Positions 45,521 to 56,857 of a stretch of DNA of 64,000 bases are shown here, in pieces. The notes under the pieces were generated by a model. The model had not been told where the DNA came from, did not search any database, and saw only the letters and a program-made list of their open reading frames with translations. Numbering within the stretch: position 1 is the first letter of the stretch; every line of letters starts with the position of its first letter. A program made the position numbers and the translations under genes. The stretch is from contig JAKCPI010012623.1 of NCBI GenBank assembly GCA_023213315.1, forward strand, positions 1 to 64,000, read 5' to 3'. This DNA comes from Euborellia annulipes (Eukaryota > Arthropoda > Insecta > Dermaptera > Anisolabididae).

Positions 45521-46055
45521 ACACATTTATATTCAATTGCATTCGATGAGATTAACGCTTTATTTAAAAAAAAAAAAAATATGAAACCCCTGATGATGAT
45601 GATGATGCAATAGAAAACAGGTGTGATAGAAAAAAAAATTATAGATCAAAAGAATCCGCTGATTAAGTTAATTCAGTTAATCATTAATAAACATCGCATT
45701 GTATAATAATTATCATAAAGCGAGATGATCATAATCAAAAAGAATTATCCTAATGAAAGTGACATTGGCATCCGAGATCTTTGAGAAAAAATTTTTTTTT
45801 AGCGCACCTTTAATCAAATAAAGGAAGTAGATAAATTATACCAATTAGAATTCCGAGTAGTTTAATAAACTAAGACCTTGAAATTTAAAGATTCATTAAA
45901 GTCATATTATATAAAGCTCAAGCTTAAAATTGCTCTTTCACTATAATTAATAGATTTTTGTAATAAATATTCACCCTCTCGCCAGATATGGAATCTGATG
46001 GAATAAGATAATATCTTAGATAATGATCTTTTAGTCATTTAATAAACAATAAATT

Positions 46056-46277
46056 ATGAAAGGTAAGATAATTAAATTTAAAATTAATTAAAACGTCAGA
46101 TGCTTATTTTTAATAATAATTATTTAATAAATTTTTATAATAATTATTATAATAATTATATTTGTTTTTATTAATTATATTATATTATTATAATTATAAT
46201 AATTTTTATAATAATTATTTAATAAATAAGCATATGACGTTTTAATTAATTTTAAATTTAATTATCTTACCTTTCAT
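46056..46277. mobile_element. AT-rich palindromic MITE
   Basis: ATGAAAGGTAAGATAATT at 46056 is inverted at AATTATCTTACCTTTCAT, ending 46277. AAAACGTCAGATGCTTATT and its near-complement pair inside. The centre is a TAATAATTATTATAATAA run. No duplication assigned. Confidence 0.75.
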
Positions 46278-46419
46278 CATGTAGGCCTACACGTCAGAAA
46301 TAGAGGGATATATTCAACATAAACAATAAATTAATCTATTGACATATTCTTATAGAAATTTAACGTTCTACAAAAAAAGGGTCTTTTGATTTTTGGGTTA
46401 CTCTACTGGTACTATATTA

Positions 46420-46525
46420 TACAAATAACGGTTATCATATAAAGTTTTATATGGCCTAAGTTGCAGAAAAGACTGCATGCATGTGTGTGTGAATGGGAAA
46501 AAAGTGTATTTAAAAAAAAAAAAAA
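46420..46525 (+). mobile_element. SINE-1 tail fragment
   Basis: ACAAATAACGGTTATC, TATATGGCCTAAGTTGC, GAAAAGACTGC, the TGTGTGTG segment and the A-run: the 3' half only. Confidence 0.75.
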
Positions 46526-46544
46526 TTATTTTATTAAAAAAAAT

Positions 46545-46670
46545 TAAAATTAAATATACAAATTATATACTGGGCTATATGTTATTATTTATAAATTAAC
46601 ACGTAGTGTGTCTAATAATTTGTGTATTTAATAAAAAATTTCAACGAAAACCTACGGTCAAATGTTTAAT
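46545..46670. mobile_element. foldback family O, decayed copy
   Basis: AAATTAAAATTAAATATAC at 46547 and TTTCAACGAAAACCTACGG near 46639 match the outer parts of 43937-44290; the hammerhead part is gone. Confidence 0.55.
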
Positions 46671-46898
46671 TTTTATTTATTTTTATAATTTTTTTTAGAG
46701 TAAAACCTATCTATAATTTTCTTTTGCTTGGTTTCATTCCCCACATATACCGACCATTTATAATTTTTTTTTTTTTTTTTTTTTAATTTAATATTATAAA
46801 CAAGATTTAAAAAATGCATCAAAAGCTAGTGAAGAAAATAAATAATTAATGATTTCCATCTTAAAGTAAACAGGAAAAGATTAAATTTAAACTGGGCT

Positions 46899-47250
46899 TT
46901 AATTTATTAATATTTCCAAGATGGCATTTTTTTTTGTTTGGATCTGCAAATTTAAGACTGGTATTTGAGTCCAGGTGCTAACTGAAACCACCTCCTCTGC
47001 TCCGTAGTTTACGATCATTTTTTTTGTGGACTGCTGAGGGTTGTTTTGGTCCTGGAAGCTGTTCCAAGGGGAGGCGGTTACGTTTTTGGTGATCTTTCTT
47101 AGAAGTGGCATGGGTTCGCTTTATGGCCCATCGGTGTGCCCAAAATAGCAAACCATGTCCTAAATGTAGCCTGATGGAGGGAAAGGCCCAAGAGGAGAAC
47201 CCTGTGGCTTCCTTTGATCCAGAAAGCCCTTGTTCTGTTTGGACACCCAT
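46899..47250. pseudogene. possible decayed coding relic
   Basis: GC-richer, codon-like sequence in AT-rich surroundings. On the plus strand a frame near 47093-47254 contains SKPCPKCSLMEGKAQEEN, with a CPKC metal-binding-like pair. On the minus strand two overlapping frames are also open. Stops interrupt every longer reading. I do not recognise the family; a transposase or retroelement relic is one option. Confidence 0.2.
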
Positions 47251-48070
47251 TTAGATTCATTAATGAAATCATAATTATGCCCTTGCTTCTACTTATTTTG
47301 TAAAAAAAAAAAAAAAATTACAGTAAAACATTAAAAAAAACAACAGTATAAATAACAGTCTAAATTCTGGTCGCCATCAAAGAAATATTGATGCACAGTT
47401 TTTTTTTTTTTTTTTAACATTCACTCTTTTTTCTCATTCACATTTCATATTAATTGACATCACTAATTTACTTATTAATAGACTGGAAAATCGAACCAAA
47501 AAAATTATTAAATTTTGTAAAATATTTTTTAAATAAATTAATAAAACGTACCTTTTTTACTATTTTTAAACTATTATATTAAACATTTCAAATTGCCTTC
47601 ATTTTATTTAATCACTATCTCTAATTTATATAACTCTTTATAATTAGGCTATTTTACTGTCCGTGACCTTTGGTACTAAATTTTGATCAAAGTAGGCTAT
47701 CTATCGACTCCTCCCCTCTTAGTATGAATAGAGGAGGAGGTGGGGGCACTTCCGTTTTCTTAATTAATTACCCGTAATTAGTCCCCTTCCCTCATTTAGC
47801 TCCACCCCAGGCTATGTTTTATTCAACGCGGCATTTGCACACCGACTTACCATGGGGGGTGGATAACTTTACTCGTCAATTTGAATTTGTACATTTCAGG
47901 TATTTTACTTAATTCTTAATTACTGAGATAAAAAAGTTAAAGCCGAATATTAATACATTATCCAATAAATAAATTAAAATTAAAAATAAATTAAAATATA
48001 ATATATGAAGTGTACTATACTATAATTAATAAGTCAACAATTCGAGAAAAGACGTTTCAAAGTTTTATAA
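47251..48070. other. unassigned sequence
   Basis: AT-rich with a short GC-richer patch (47735-47870). No gene. Confidence 0.35.
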
Positions 48071-48075
48071 ACATA

Positions 48076-48582
48076 TACAGTAGAACCTCGATAAGTTAAA
48101 CCTCGCTAAGTTCAAAATCTCCGTAACTTAAAAATTTTTTCAATTCCCTTCCCTTGAAAGCGTAAAACCTCTATTACTTAAAGAACAAAACCTCTGTAAC
48201 TTAAACAAATATTTTGAGCATAGCCCTCGATAACTTAAAATAATATTTTGGTGACCTCTATAACTTAAAGTATTTCTTTACATATCATCGAAAAAATAGT
48301 TAATGCAGAAAATCAAAAATACATGAAGCAGAAAAAATTACTGATTTTTTTGTAAATAAATAAATCTATTAATTTAATTAATATTTAACTAAACTATTCT
48401 AAATAAACAAATAGATCAAACGAAATTCCTTTTCACTCACGTGCCCAAAGTCAATAAACCTCGGTACGTTAAAAATTATATTCAATAACCTCTCTAACTT
48501 CAACTCTCGATAAGTAAAAAACTCGATAACTCAAATTTCTAACCGTTTCCCTTGAACTTTAACTTATCGAGGTTCTACTGTA
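48076..48582. mobile_element. pogo/Tigger-like MITE
   Basis: The element is 48078-48580 with ends CAGTAGAACCTCGATAAG (both strands), flanked by TA. CAGT...CCTCGATAA termini are characteristic of pogo/Tigger elements in the Tc1/mariner superfamily. Inside each end the unit AACCTC(G/T)NTAACTTAAA is repeated several times, facing inward, as probable transposase-binding sites. No transposase. Confidence 0.9.
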
Positions 48583-48779
48583 TTTTTAAACAGCCGGGCA
48601 ACAAATGAATAGACTAAAATCAATATCAAAGAATGGAAATATATTTTTGACACTTTAGCACTCAAAAGAGAAGACCTTTTAACAACGTTTGGTATACCAT
48701 ATAGGCTTAACTCAAAAATTGAATTTTCGGACTTTCGCCACTATGATTCTCAGCAGGGGATATGTTAATAGGAACTATA

Positions 48780-49085
48780 TATGGAGATAAAGTACTATTC
48801 GTTTCATGCCAAAAATTAGATGTCGAGATTTTGATGGATATATACGATTTGAAGTTCCCTGAGTCCAAAAAAGTGGTTTTCGCTCTGTCTGTCTGTCTGT
48901 GTGTGTTCAATTTAAACCATGAAGAAATTGAGCTAGAAAATTGAAATTTTATATTTAAATTTAACACCTTCCTGAGGCGTGAAATTAAGCTTTTGATCAA
49001 AATCAGCCAAAAATTACTAGTACTTTACTGATGTATTTTTTCGTTTTTTTTTTTTTTCAAAATTCGCTCCAACGCTCTCAAAATT
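48780..49085 (+). repeat. family N retroposon-like repeat
   Basis: TTTCATGCCAAAAATTAGAT, GTCGAGATTTTGATGG, GAGTCCAAAAAAGTGG, a CTGTCTGTCTGTCTG tract, TTGAAATTTTATATTTAA and TTACTAGTACTTTACTGATG occur in family order. The loop box at the head is degraded. Confidence 0.75.
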
Positions 49086-49112
49086 GTTTGAAGCACACAG
49101 TTCAATAGCTAG

Positions 49113-49263
49113 AAACGAACGCAGGAGGAGGAGTTAGAGAGATAGGTAATAATGTAACTTCACGGGGTGCCGGTAGATGTATGGCTACGGACAGAGGCCG
49201 ATTGGGTTTGAGGTGTGTCTCTTCGTGCAAGGAAGCACCTCGGGTAAATAAACGGGGATCCCG
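49113..49263 (+). repeat. interspersed repeat family M, copy 3
   Basis: CGCAGGAGGAGGAG, AACTTCACGGGG, GCCGGTAGATGTATGGC and TAAACGGGGATCCCG; reverse of the copies at 29370 and 35155. Confidence 0.65.
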
Positions 49264-49317
49264 ATAGGAATTTCAAATAATAATATATCCACGGAAACTA
49301 AATATAATTTCGACACA

Positions 49318-49356
49318 AAAAAAATCTGGTGCAACCAGTCCCACCAGATTTTTTTA
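49318..49356. repeat. short ATCTGGTG hairpin
   Basis: AAAAATCTGGTGCAACC and CCCACCAGATTTTTT form a tight hairpin, the smallest member of the ATCTGGTG group. Confidence 0.6.
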
Positions 49357-49359
49357 TTC

Positions 49360-50880
49360 AAGTTTGATTCTCTGTGAGTGACCATTTTGTTAGGCCCTCT
49401 TTTAATGTCATCGTGGCGAAAATCGAGGGAAATATCGTATGCGAATTGCATAATTCTCAAAGAAACAATGCAACCATCTTGAAAGCCAAGTATCGCTGGT
49501 TGTCTATCGCCTGGGATGTTATCATTTAGAAAACTTCAAATTCCAAGCGATCACAAAATAAATTCAATTAATTACTCTTTTAAAGGATCTGGGTGAGAAT
49601 TTTTCAAATTCTCAACAATGACAAAAATTATACAGGTATACGAATAAGTAACATTAAGAGGGCAAAATTTGAAAGGGTGGCCGTATCTTACTTACACAGT
49701 GTGTCTTTGGAATTTTTTTTTTCTTTATATGTCAATGTCCCTCTTATTCTAATTCCAACGCTGCGAACAAATTATTTCAAGAACAAAAAAAAACTGTAAG
49801 CTCTGACTTGATATTTATTCAAGCTAGCAGCTAATCTCGCATGTTACATGAAGGAGAATTAATTTTTTAATTGCCAAAAAGAACTTATTAGTGAAGTGAG
49901 AGAAGTAAGATGTTTACTTTTTTGTTTGAAAATCTTTTTAGTCTCTTTATGTAAATTTCCCCATGAGACACCAGACAGACCGACATTCAATAGATCCCTC
50001 CCTCCCTTTGAATCCCTCACATTTGGCCTTAGATTATAGCTACTGCATTGGCAATTTTTTCCGCTCGATGTATTCGTTACGTATTTGTTTTACGATATTT
50101 TATTGTATTGTATAGATTATCACCTTCTCACCCCCCACCAATCTCCCCCCCCCACTCTCACACTTTGTTGAATGTATATACAGGAAATTTCAAACTTGAA
50201 ATCTCTCAATTTCTATTCGATATCGAATTTTATTGACCGACTTGGAACGGAAATGATGATCGGCTCTCATAAAAGAGTGATTTTTGCGAGATGATAAATG
50301 ATACCTATATAATGGATTGCGAATAAAAATATTATATTTCACCCGCTATAAGCTACGCTATTATATAAATCTATAGTACCGATATTACCTTTAATTGAAA
50401 TATTTTATTCTAAATAGTTCTATTATTCATATTTTTAAAAAATTTATTTCTTTAAAAAAATAATTTTATAAAATATAAGGCCTATAAAAGTGTACAGTAT
50501 AATTGTATTATAATTTCCTTAAAAAAAAAATAGATATTCAATATTTAATTAGAATAAATTAGTAGTCCTTCGAGGTAAAAAAAATACAGTTGTATAAAAA
50601 ATTTAACAGAAAGAAATGTACACGTTTAGAAACCTTATAATTTGAATTAGCTTATTTAAAAGTAAATCCATATGACGTCAGATGCAGAGAAGTATTGCAT
50701 TTTATTAAATTTTTCTTTCACTTTTTTAGAAAAACATCTCATATTAAATCATTTTGATTTTTTAATTAATTATTTTTTTGTTCACTCTTTATAAGCACAA
50801 CATTTAGGCAATAAATTCTGTCATCTTCAGGTCTCTCAAAGCTTGCTTGTCTTATAATTTATGTGTGGATCTGAAGAACG
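49360..50880. other. unassigned sequence
   Basis: Mixed AT-rich DNA with short, moderately complex patches (49360-49520, 49980-50170). No frame or repeat identified. Confidence 0.35.
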
Positions 50881-51092
50881 TACAGTGAGGGACAATATTA
50901 AGTCCCACCCATGCGTTTTCTACTTGTGATTATTTCATTGTTTTTATAAAATAAAATGAAAATTTTTATTGGGTTTTTTCTAGGTTTGAACCATGAAAGT
51001 TTCTATCAAAAAATATATATTTTTTTTAAAAACAATAAAATATTCACAAGTAGAAAACGCATAGGTGGGACTTAATATTGTCCCTCACTGTA
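50881..51092. mobile_element. Tc1/mariner-like MITE
   Basis: The element is 50883-51090 with TIRs of about 64 bp (CAGTGAGGGACAATATTAAG on both strands) that differ at only a few positions, flanked by TA. Short centre without coding capacity. The CAGTG start and TA duplication fit Tc1/mariner. Confidence 0.93.
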
Positions 51093-51164
51093 CAATTTGA
51101 TGCCGAACATTTTTTTGTTTTTTAATATTGGTAAAAGTAAAATAAAATTGTTTTTTTTTTTTTT

Positions 51165-51380
51165 TGTTGTCTTTTTCGGCATCTTATGTCATAAAGACTT
51201 TAACGATAGTTATTATTTAAATACATATAATATTTGGGGGTCCAGGCACATTTATTTATACTATTTGGAATCTAAATGATTAAATAAATATTCATAGGAC
51301 TGCTTGAGATCTGAACCCGCATTCCTTCTTTGGCTTTAAGATTATCAAAATTGGTCAATATCTCAAACCTCTCGGTCACG
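51165..51380 (-). mobile_element. SINE-1 copy, diverged
   Basis: TCTTTTTCGGCATC, GGGGTCCAGGCACATTTATT and GGACTGCTTGAGATCTGAAC follow the minus-strand SINE-1 order; the head is degraded. Confidence 0.7.
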
Positions 51381-51949
51381 GAGGGGGGAGGGAATTACCG
51401 TTTTATAACAATGGCTGATTCAATAATATCATTTAATAAAAGTGAAGGTTTATGTGTATCATTATACGATCCCGAACAGTCAACTAAATTTTAAATAAAT
51501 TAAAAAATATCGGTCTTTTTACACATTTTGAAGTTATTTTTCCAAATTTATTTTAATCAATAAAAGACACAAATCAGTGACCATTAGAACAGAAAAAAAA
51601 ATTAGTGCCTCTCCTCTAAAAAAAAATGTGCAATTTTTTAATTTAAAACTTTCTAGTAGAGTATTGTTAAACGAACAAAATTTCTTTTTATTAAATAACA
51701 TTTTTCACTTAGTTATTCGTAAAATAAAAGTGTTATGTCTAAACTACGAATTAAATTTATTATGAATTGATATCATATAGATTGTACATATATAATATTA
51801 AATAAATTTTTAATTTCCATCGAGATTTAACATAATAAATCAATTGGGAATTGTGGAGTGGCTGTCCCCCCAGACCACTGATCAGTTCAGGTATGCCAAT
51901 CTAGTCCTATAGTTTATAATCACATGCAGCAACATAGTTGATACTTTAC

Positions 51950-52365
51950 ACACATTCATACATATGGGCAAACATGAAGGGCGCACATTTAAAGCCCAAT
52001 GCTATTGCTAATAAATTACAGCCGCCCTCGAATACATATTCATATATGTATATATATATTTATATAGATATGAAGAGAGGTATGGGTGTAGGGGGAGGTT
52101 TTCGCGCCAATGCCACCGTTGAAACAATCTCGCCGCATTTCAAACATGTTTCACTGATTTGAGTTTAGCAATAAAACATGTACTCACCCTCATCCCACCC
52201 GTTGGTTATTTCATTGCAGACACACAGACATAGACACCCCTCCTGTGCATCCATCCATTCCTATGGGGCTTGTTTATGTAGTAGCAGCAATAGTGCACGT
52301 GCAACAGCAACAACAACAGTAACACAACAACAACATCAACACACCTTTCCAATCTGCTCTGATTT
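51950..52365. promoter_or_regulatory. regulatory-like island with E2F site
   Basis: TTTTCGCGCCAA at 52099-52110 is a consensus E2F site. CACGTGCAACAG and (CAA)n words follow, and GGGCGCACATTTAAAGCCC precedes. No coding frame. Confidence 0.35.
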
Positions 52366-52654
52366 TTAACAATCAATGTATATCGTCAAATATCATCCGG
52401 ATTGAAAATATCTAGAAATAATATTATTTGGATAAACAGAAGGGGAACTCTCTCTCTCCCTCCATACTAAAATAATAATATTAATGTAGAGGAAAAATTA
52501 ACAAATTTTCTATAACTTTTTAAGAAGTTGCTGATCCATTAAAATTTTTTATTATAAATAACCAGAGAGATGAAATTTTTAGAATATTCGATTTCTTCCT
52601 AGTCTTAGACCATTTCCAACAGTAGTAGGCTGTGGCAATCAGGTCTAATTTATT

Positions 52655-53200
52655 TAAGAACTTTTCCAGCATCTCAGGTCATTTAGACCTCATCCTAGAG
52701 CCCTGCACGGGCCGATCTTTCTTGGCCCGGACCGGCCCGTGTCCGTATTTTCTTTTGACTTCCCGCCCGTACCCGGCCCGTAATTTTTTACCATTCTTCA
52801 GGCCCGCCCGAGCCCGCCCGGAATTTTTCCAAACCCGCCCATACCCGCCCGAGATTTAGTGAATGAATCAACGAATGTCTTGCAATTTTTAAATAAAATT
52901 TCATTTCCATGCCCGTCCGCCCGAACCCGTTTATTTAGAATTGCTACCCGCCCGTACCCGCCCGTAATTTTTTCATGGCCTCCAAAGCCCGCCCGGCCCG
53001 CGGGCCGGGCGGGCGGGTAACGGGCCTACGGGCCTACCCGTACCCGTGCAGGGCTCTACCTCATCCCTATTTATTTCAAATGATTGGTAGCCAATTCAAA
53101 TGAAATAAATTTTTCTTACTTGGTACGGGAAGCGAACCCGGGACCTTAAGCACGCGAAGCTAATGTCTTCTCTCTGACCATGGGTCCCGGGCAAAATTAG
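52655..53200 (-). mobile_element. SINE-2 split by a hAT element
   Basis: The tail (CAGCATCTCAGGTCATT) lies left of 52695 and the body and head (ATTCAAATGAAATAAATTT, GGGAAGCGAACCCGGGACC) right of 53059. The intervening element duplicated CCTCATCC of the SINE. Confidence 0.85.
52696..53058. mobile_element. GC-rich hAT-type element built of CCCGCCCG motifs
   Basis: The ends are TAGAGCCCTGCACGGGC and the complement of ACCCGTGCAGGGCTCTA, with a perfect 8-bp duplication CCTCATCC (52688-52695 and 53059-53066). The body is a set of CCCGCCCGTACCC-like repeats and a GGCCCGCGGGCCGGGCGG palindrome, extremely GC-rich for this window. No transposase. Confidence 0.95.
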
Positions 53201-53442
53201 ACCTTAAAAATGACCAAATTTATATGTAATATTATAATAATATAGAATATATCATCAATTCCATTCTAAAGATCAGATAGAAGTTAGGTATCAGGTAATG
53301 TCTTAAATTTATTGATATTAATGAATTTTACAGTATAGTAATATGAAATGAAAAGCAAGATTTTTTAAATTTTCTATAAGCTTATATTGTTCTTTTCTAT
53401 AGTGAAGTAGGCTAAAAGATACAAAGAAATGAAAATATTTTT

Positions 53443-53620
53443 TGCTCGAGATCCTTGGCTCAGAGAGAAGACACTAGCTTCTCGTGCCTAGGGTTCCGGG
53501 TTCGCATCCCGTCCCAAGGGAGAAAAATTTATTTCATTTGAATTGACTACCAATCATTTGACATAAATAGGGATGGGCTCTAAATGACCTGAGATGCCGA
53601 AAAAGTCCTTAAACAAATTT
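53443..53620 (+). mobile_element. SINE-2 copy
   Basis: Head TTGGCTCAGAGAGAAGAC (A-box-like), CCGGGTTCGCATCCCG (B-box), the AGAAAAATTTATTTCATTTG body and a GAGATGCCGAAAAAG tail. Confidence 0.85.
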
Positions 53621-53944
53621 AAAAAAAAAAGATTTTTTTTTTAAATTTTCGTCATCGGAATCTATTGTATTTGGACTTATTGTTAAATAAATCAATAAAC
53701 AATAAAATTTTATTTCAATTTTTAGTTCATTTTGCTTGTATATGCCTATTAGTTCATTTAAAATATTAGTACTAGCTTTGGGCATACAAATTTGTTAATA
53801 TTTTTTTTTTTTTTATTCTGCTTTGACGACAAAAGAAAATTATGTATCGATGATTTCCCAGAAAGTCAGAAAAAGTAGTAAAGTTGGCCATAACATAGTA
53901 ACATCGAAAGAGTCTGATCAATTGTCAAAAATTAAAAAAAAAAA

Positions 53945-54140
53945 AAAAGATAGTTCGCCAGCCGCGAAATCATGGAGGTCCTGGTTCGACTCTAACGGGC
54001 GCAAATGTCCAATAAAACCCAACCTCATCTCGCAAACTTGCTATCTTAAATGATATATTGACTGGCTTATTGACAGTCTCTTTGAGCGTTGTTTAAAAAA
54101 AAATTCCATCATTTTTTCAAAAAAAAGCTCTACTTAATAT
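53945..54140 (+). mobile_element. family K, half copy
   Basis: Contains GTCCTGGTTCGACTC (B-box), CATCTCGCAAACTTGC, ATCTTAAATGATATATTGACTG and CAAAAAAAAGCTCTAC, the right half of 20825 plus its downstream tail. The left arm is absent. Confidence 0.6.
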
Positions 54141-54419
54141 TTATTTAAAAAAAGTAAAATAAATTTTTCAAAGGAAAACCAAAAGAAAAAAAAATCCTTT
54201 AAGTTATTAGATTCACCTTAACTGCACTTTTGATGAGATCGAGTGTAAATAAAAAATTTTAAAATGCCTATTTTTAAAGATTTTGTAAAGAGAACGTAAA
54301 GTGAATAATTATATTGAAATGTTTAGGAATGAGGCTAATTTGTCAATAAAAAAGTTTGATTAATTGCCAAAACATAAAAGATGAGAATTTATTTATCTGC
54401 ATTCATATATATAGAAGAG

Positions 54420-54490
54420 CTAGAAAACCTTGACTCGGGTAATTCGTATTCGCCATCTACATACTCATAAGAGGTGAGTGTATCAGTACA
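54420..54490 (-). mobile_element. family L fragment
   Basis: GACTCGGGTAATTCGTATTC and GCCATCTACATACTCATAAG are a diverged head piece. Confidence 0.45.
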
Positions 54491-54654
54491 TCACCTTAAA
54501 TAAAGGAATTTCTTTTCTCATGAGTCAGATGAACGTTTTCTTAGTCAGCTCTGACCGTTCGCCCACTCAAATGATTCACATCTATATTATTGCTGACACA
54601 CGGGTAAAATAGTACATTTTCAATATTGGCAATATCATTTTTAAATTGATTAAA

Positions 54655-54860
54655 TTCGATGAAGGAGTCGACTGCTGGGGGGAGTGATTGGTTTGCATGC
54701 AGGTGGTTTCGAAAGGGTCTCAGGTGTGTTGGAGCCAAGTTCCATATTGGTGATTTTGATTGCTTCCTTCTCCTCAATGGAAATGAGATGAAAATGAGAG
54801 GGAAAGAGATCTCAGCCACCCTCAGACCTGCGGCCGTCTCACCAACAAGAAATACCCTTC
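54655..54860. promoter_or_regulatory. higher-complexity island
   Basis: GGTTTGCATGCAGGTGG (POU/E-box-like), GCCAAGTTCCATATTGG (CArG-like) and GACCTGCGGCC words. No sustained frame. Confidence 0.25.
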
Positions 54861-55084
54861 CGTTTGTTTATTATTTCAATATACATACACTTATATAGCT
54901 GTTTTTTTTTATTTTATATTTTCTTATTTAATTAAAGGTAAAAGAAACGGAATTTGTTTGCAATAATAAATTTATTACTAAACATATGGAAATTACTTTT
55001 TCATTGTTTTTAGCAAAGCCAACTAATAATTCATTTTATAATTTCTTTCTGAAATTATTCACAAAGCAACGGCCATCTTTTTTG

Positions 55085-55455
55085 ATGACTGACTGATGTT
55101 TTCAGACTAGTTAGTCATCCCATTAAGTTAAGGTACTGGTCCAGGGGCTCGGGGAGCCGTGAGAACCATCTAGTTCTCCTCTCCCATCCTGACCTGAGAT
55201 TCCTGTCACAGACACAGACACATCTGTGTGACAATGCGATGCTGTGTCGCTCGCTGGCTTGAAGGGCGGACGGAGACAGTCGCCAAGGTGCATTAGTTAA
55301 ATTAGGCCATAAAAATAACTAGAGTATACGGGCCATTAGCCTAAGTGGGAGTAATTGAATTAAAGCCTAGCCAGGATATCTGAGGGCCTCAGTGAGGAGT
55401 CTCTGTATGGCTGGTCAAAGCCCAATTGTCATGCTGACATGCAGGGTCAGGAGAG
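55085..55455. promoter_or_regulatory. long complex non-coding island
   Basis: The longest non-repetitive, high-complexity segment. It contains GGCCATAAAAATAACTAG (MEF2-like), AATTGAATTAAAG (homeodomain-like) and GCTCGCTGGCTTGAAGG words. All frames are broken. A good candidate conserved enhancer. Confidence 0.35.
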
Positions 55456-55799
55456 GAGTTGCCCTCGTTTCCTATCAAAGATCTCTTAATTCTGAAAAAT
55501 TATATATTATTCTATCAAAGGATTTTTTAGCAAGGCCGGTGCCAAAAAAAGGTACAAAAAATAGGTCCCAACCTGATAGCTAGAGTCTTAAATATATGGT
55601 ATAGTATAATGTGTATAGTGAAATAATTTTAATGCCTGAAAAGGTAAAACGTAAAATCTGGTACAGATGATTTTATTTTATCTTTTGAAATTCAAAATTA
55701 TCTCATCACATACCATATACTATACCATATTTTTAAGGCTCTAGCTATCAGGTGGAGACTCAATTGTGGCGCTCACTGTACCTATATATGCAATCTTCT

Positions 55800-56000
55800 T
55801 CTTCTTCTTTCTTAGCCTTATTCACGCATTGCGGGGTCGGCGAAATTTTTGCGACCGGAATAAATAGAACAGGCAGTCTGACGCCTGTTGAAAATATAGA
55901 AGGAAGGGACAGACATATAAAGAACAAAGGGACTGCCAGTCCCAGCTCGGGTAGCTCGTGGTCGCCATCCACGTACCCACAAGATGTGGGCCCCTGAGCA
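55800..56000 (-). mobile_element. retroposon family L, best 3' end
   Basis: Runs on the minus strand from GCTCAGGGGCCCACATC to GCCGACCCCGCAATGCG and ends in AAGAAAGAAGAAGAAG. The (GAA)n tail defines the 3' end of family L. Confidence 0.75.
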
Positions 56001-56378
56001 ATTACCTATATATGCAATGGCCTCAAGTATTTTACTCATAATACAATATTCCTAGTTTTTTTTTTTTTTTTTAATTGAGGAGTGTCTGTCTTTCATGCTC
56101 CATTTTACCAACTACCCGTGTAATTTTCAGATAAAATTTTGCACTCTTGTAGAAGACATCATGGACAGTCCGGGAAAAATACTCGTGTACTCAAAAGAGA
56201 GAGAGGGCTGCAAATTGAGCCTAATTAAATTTTCTTTGATCTTCATAGGAATTTATAGATCGGTATTTATAAAACACATTAAATAAAAGAGCGTATATAT
56301 TTCTTAATGATCCAGATATGTATATTTATATTAATTATCTGAAAAATTGCGAGACATGATTAAGGCGAAGCCGCCCTC

Positions 56379-56806
56379 CTGGGTAGGCGGATGAAGCGGC
56401 TAGTTATTTAATATTTATATTTATTTATTTTTTTAAATTTACAAAGGACTTCAAGCAGCCAGTACACCTTTTCCCGTCCAAGATTGTTCTCTTTTTTCTT
56501 TCTTCACTCCACTTTCTTCCTCTTCTCTATTCTTTTCTTCCAAGCTTCTTCCTTTTCCCTCCATTCTTTTTTTTTTTTAATGTCATTATATAAGTTGATT
56601 TTTTTTTTTTTAGAAAATTAAATGTTTTCATAATGGTTACTCGCTAAAAATTATCAGCCAAAAGATTTTTAACACTAGCTCTCTTGTAATTTGGGCATTC
56701 AACTAATAGTCTATATGTTTGATGTTCGATACACATTGACAAGAGCTACAAATTGATTCGAAGGCGGATGGCGCGGCTGGTTATATAATATTTATATTGA
56801 TAACAA
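56379..56806. repeat. pair of related words, unclassified
   Basis: GCGGATGAAGCGGCTAG/TTATTTAATATTTATAT at 56379 and GCGGATGGCGCGGCTGG/TTATATAATATTTATAT at 56764. The sequence between has pyrimidine-rich stretches. Possibly two ends of one repeat. Confidence 0.4.
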
Positions 56807-56857
56807 ATGATATATATCATATGTTGGTCCATGAAGTAATCATATAAAAACATAAAC

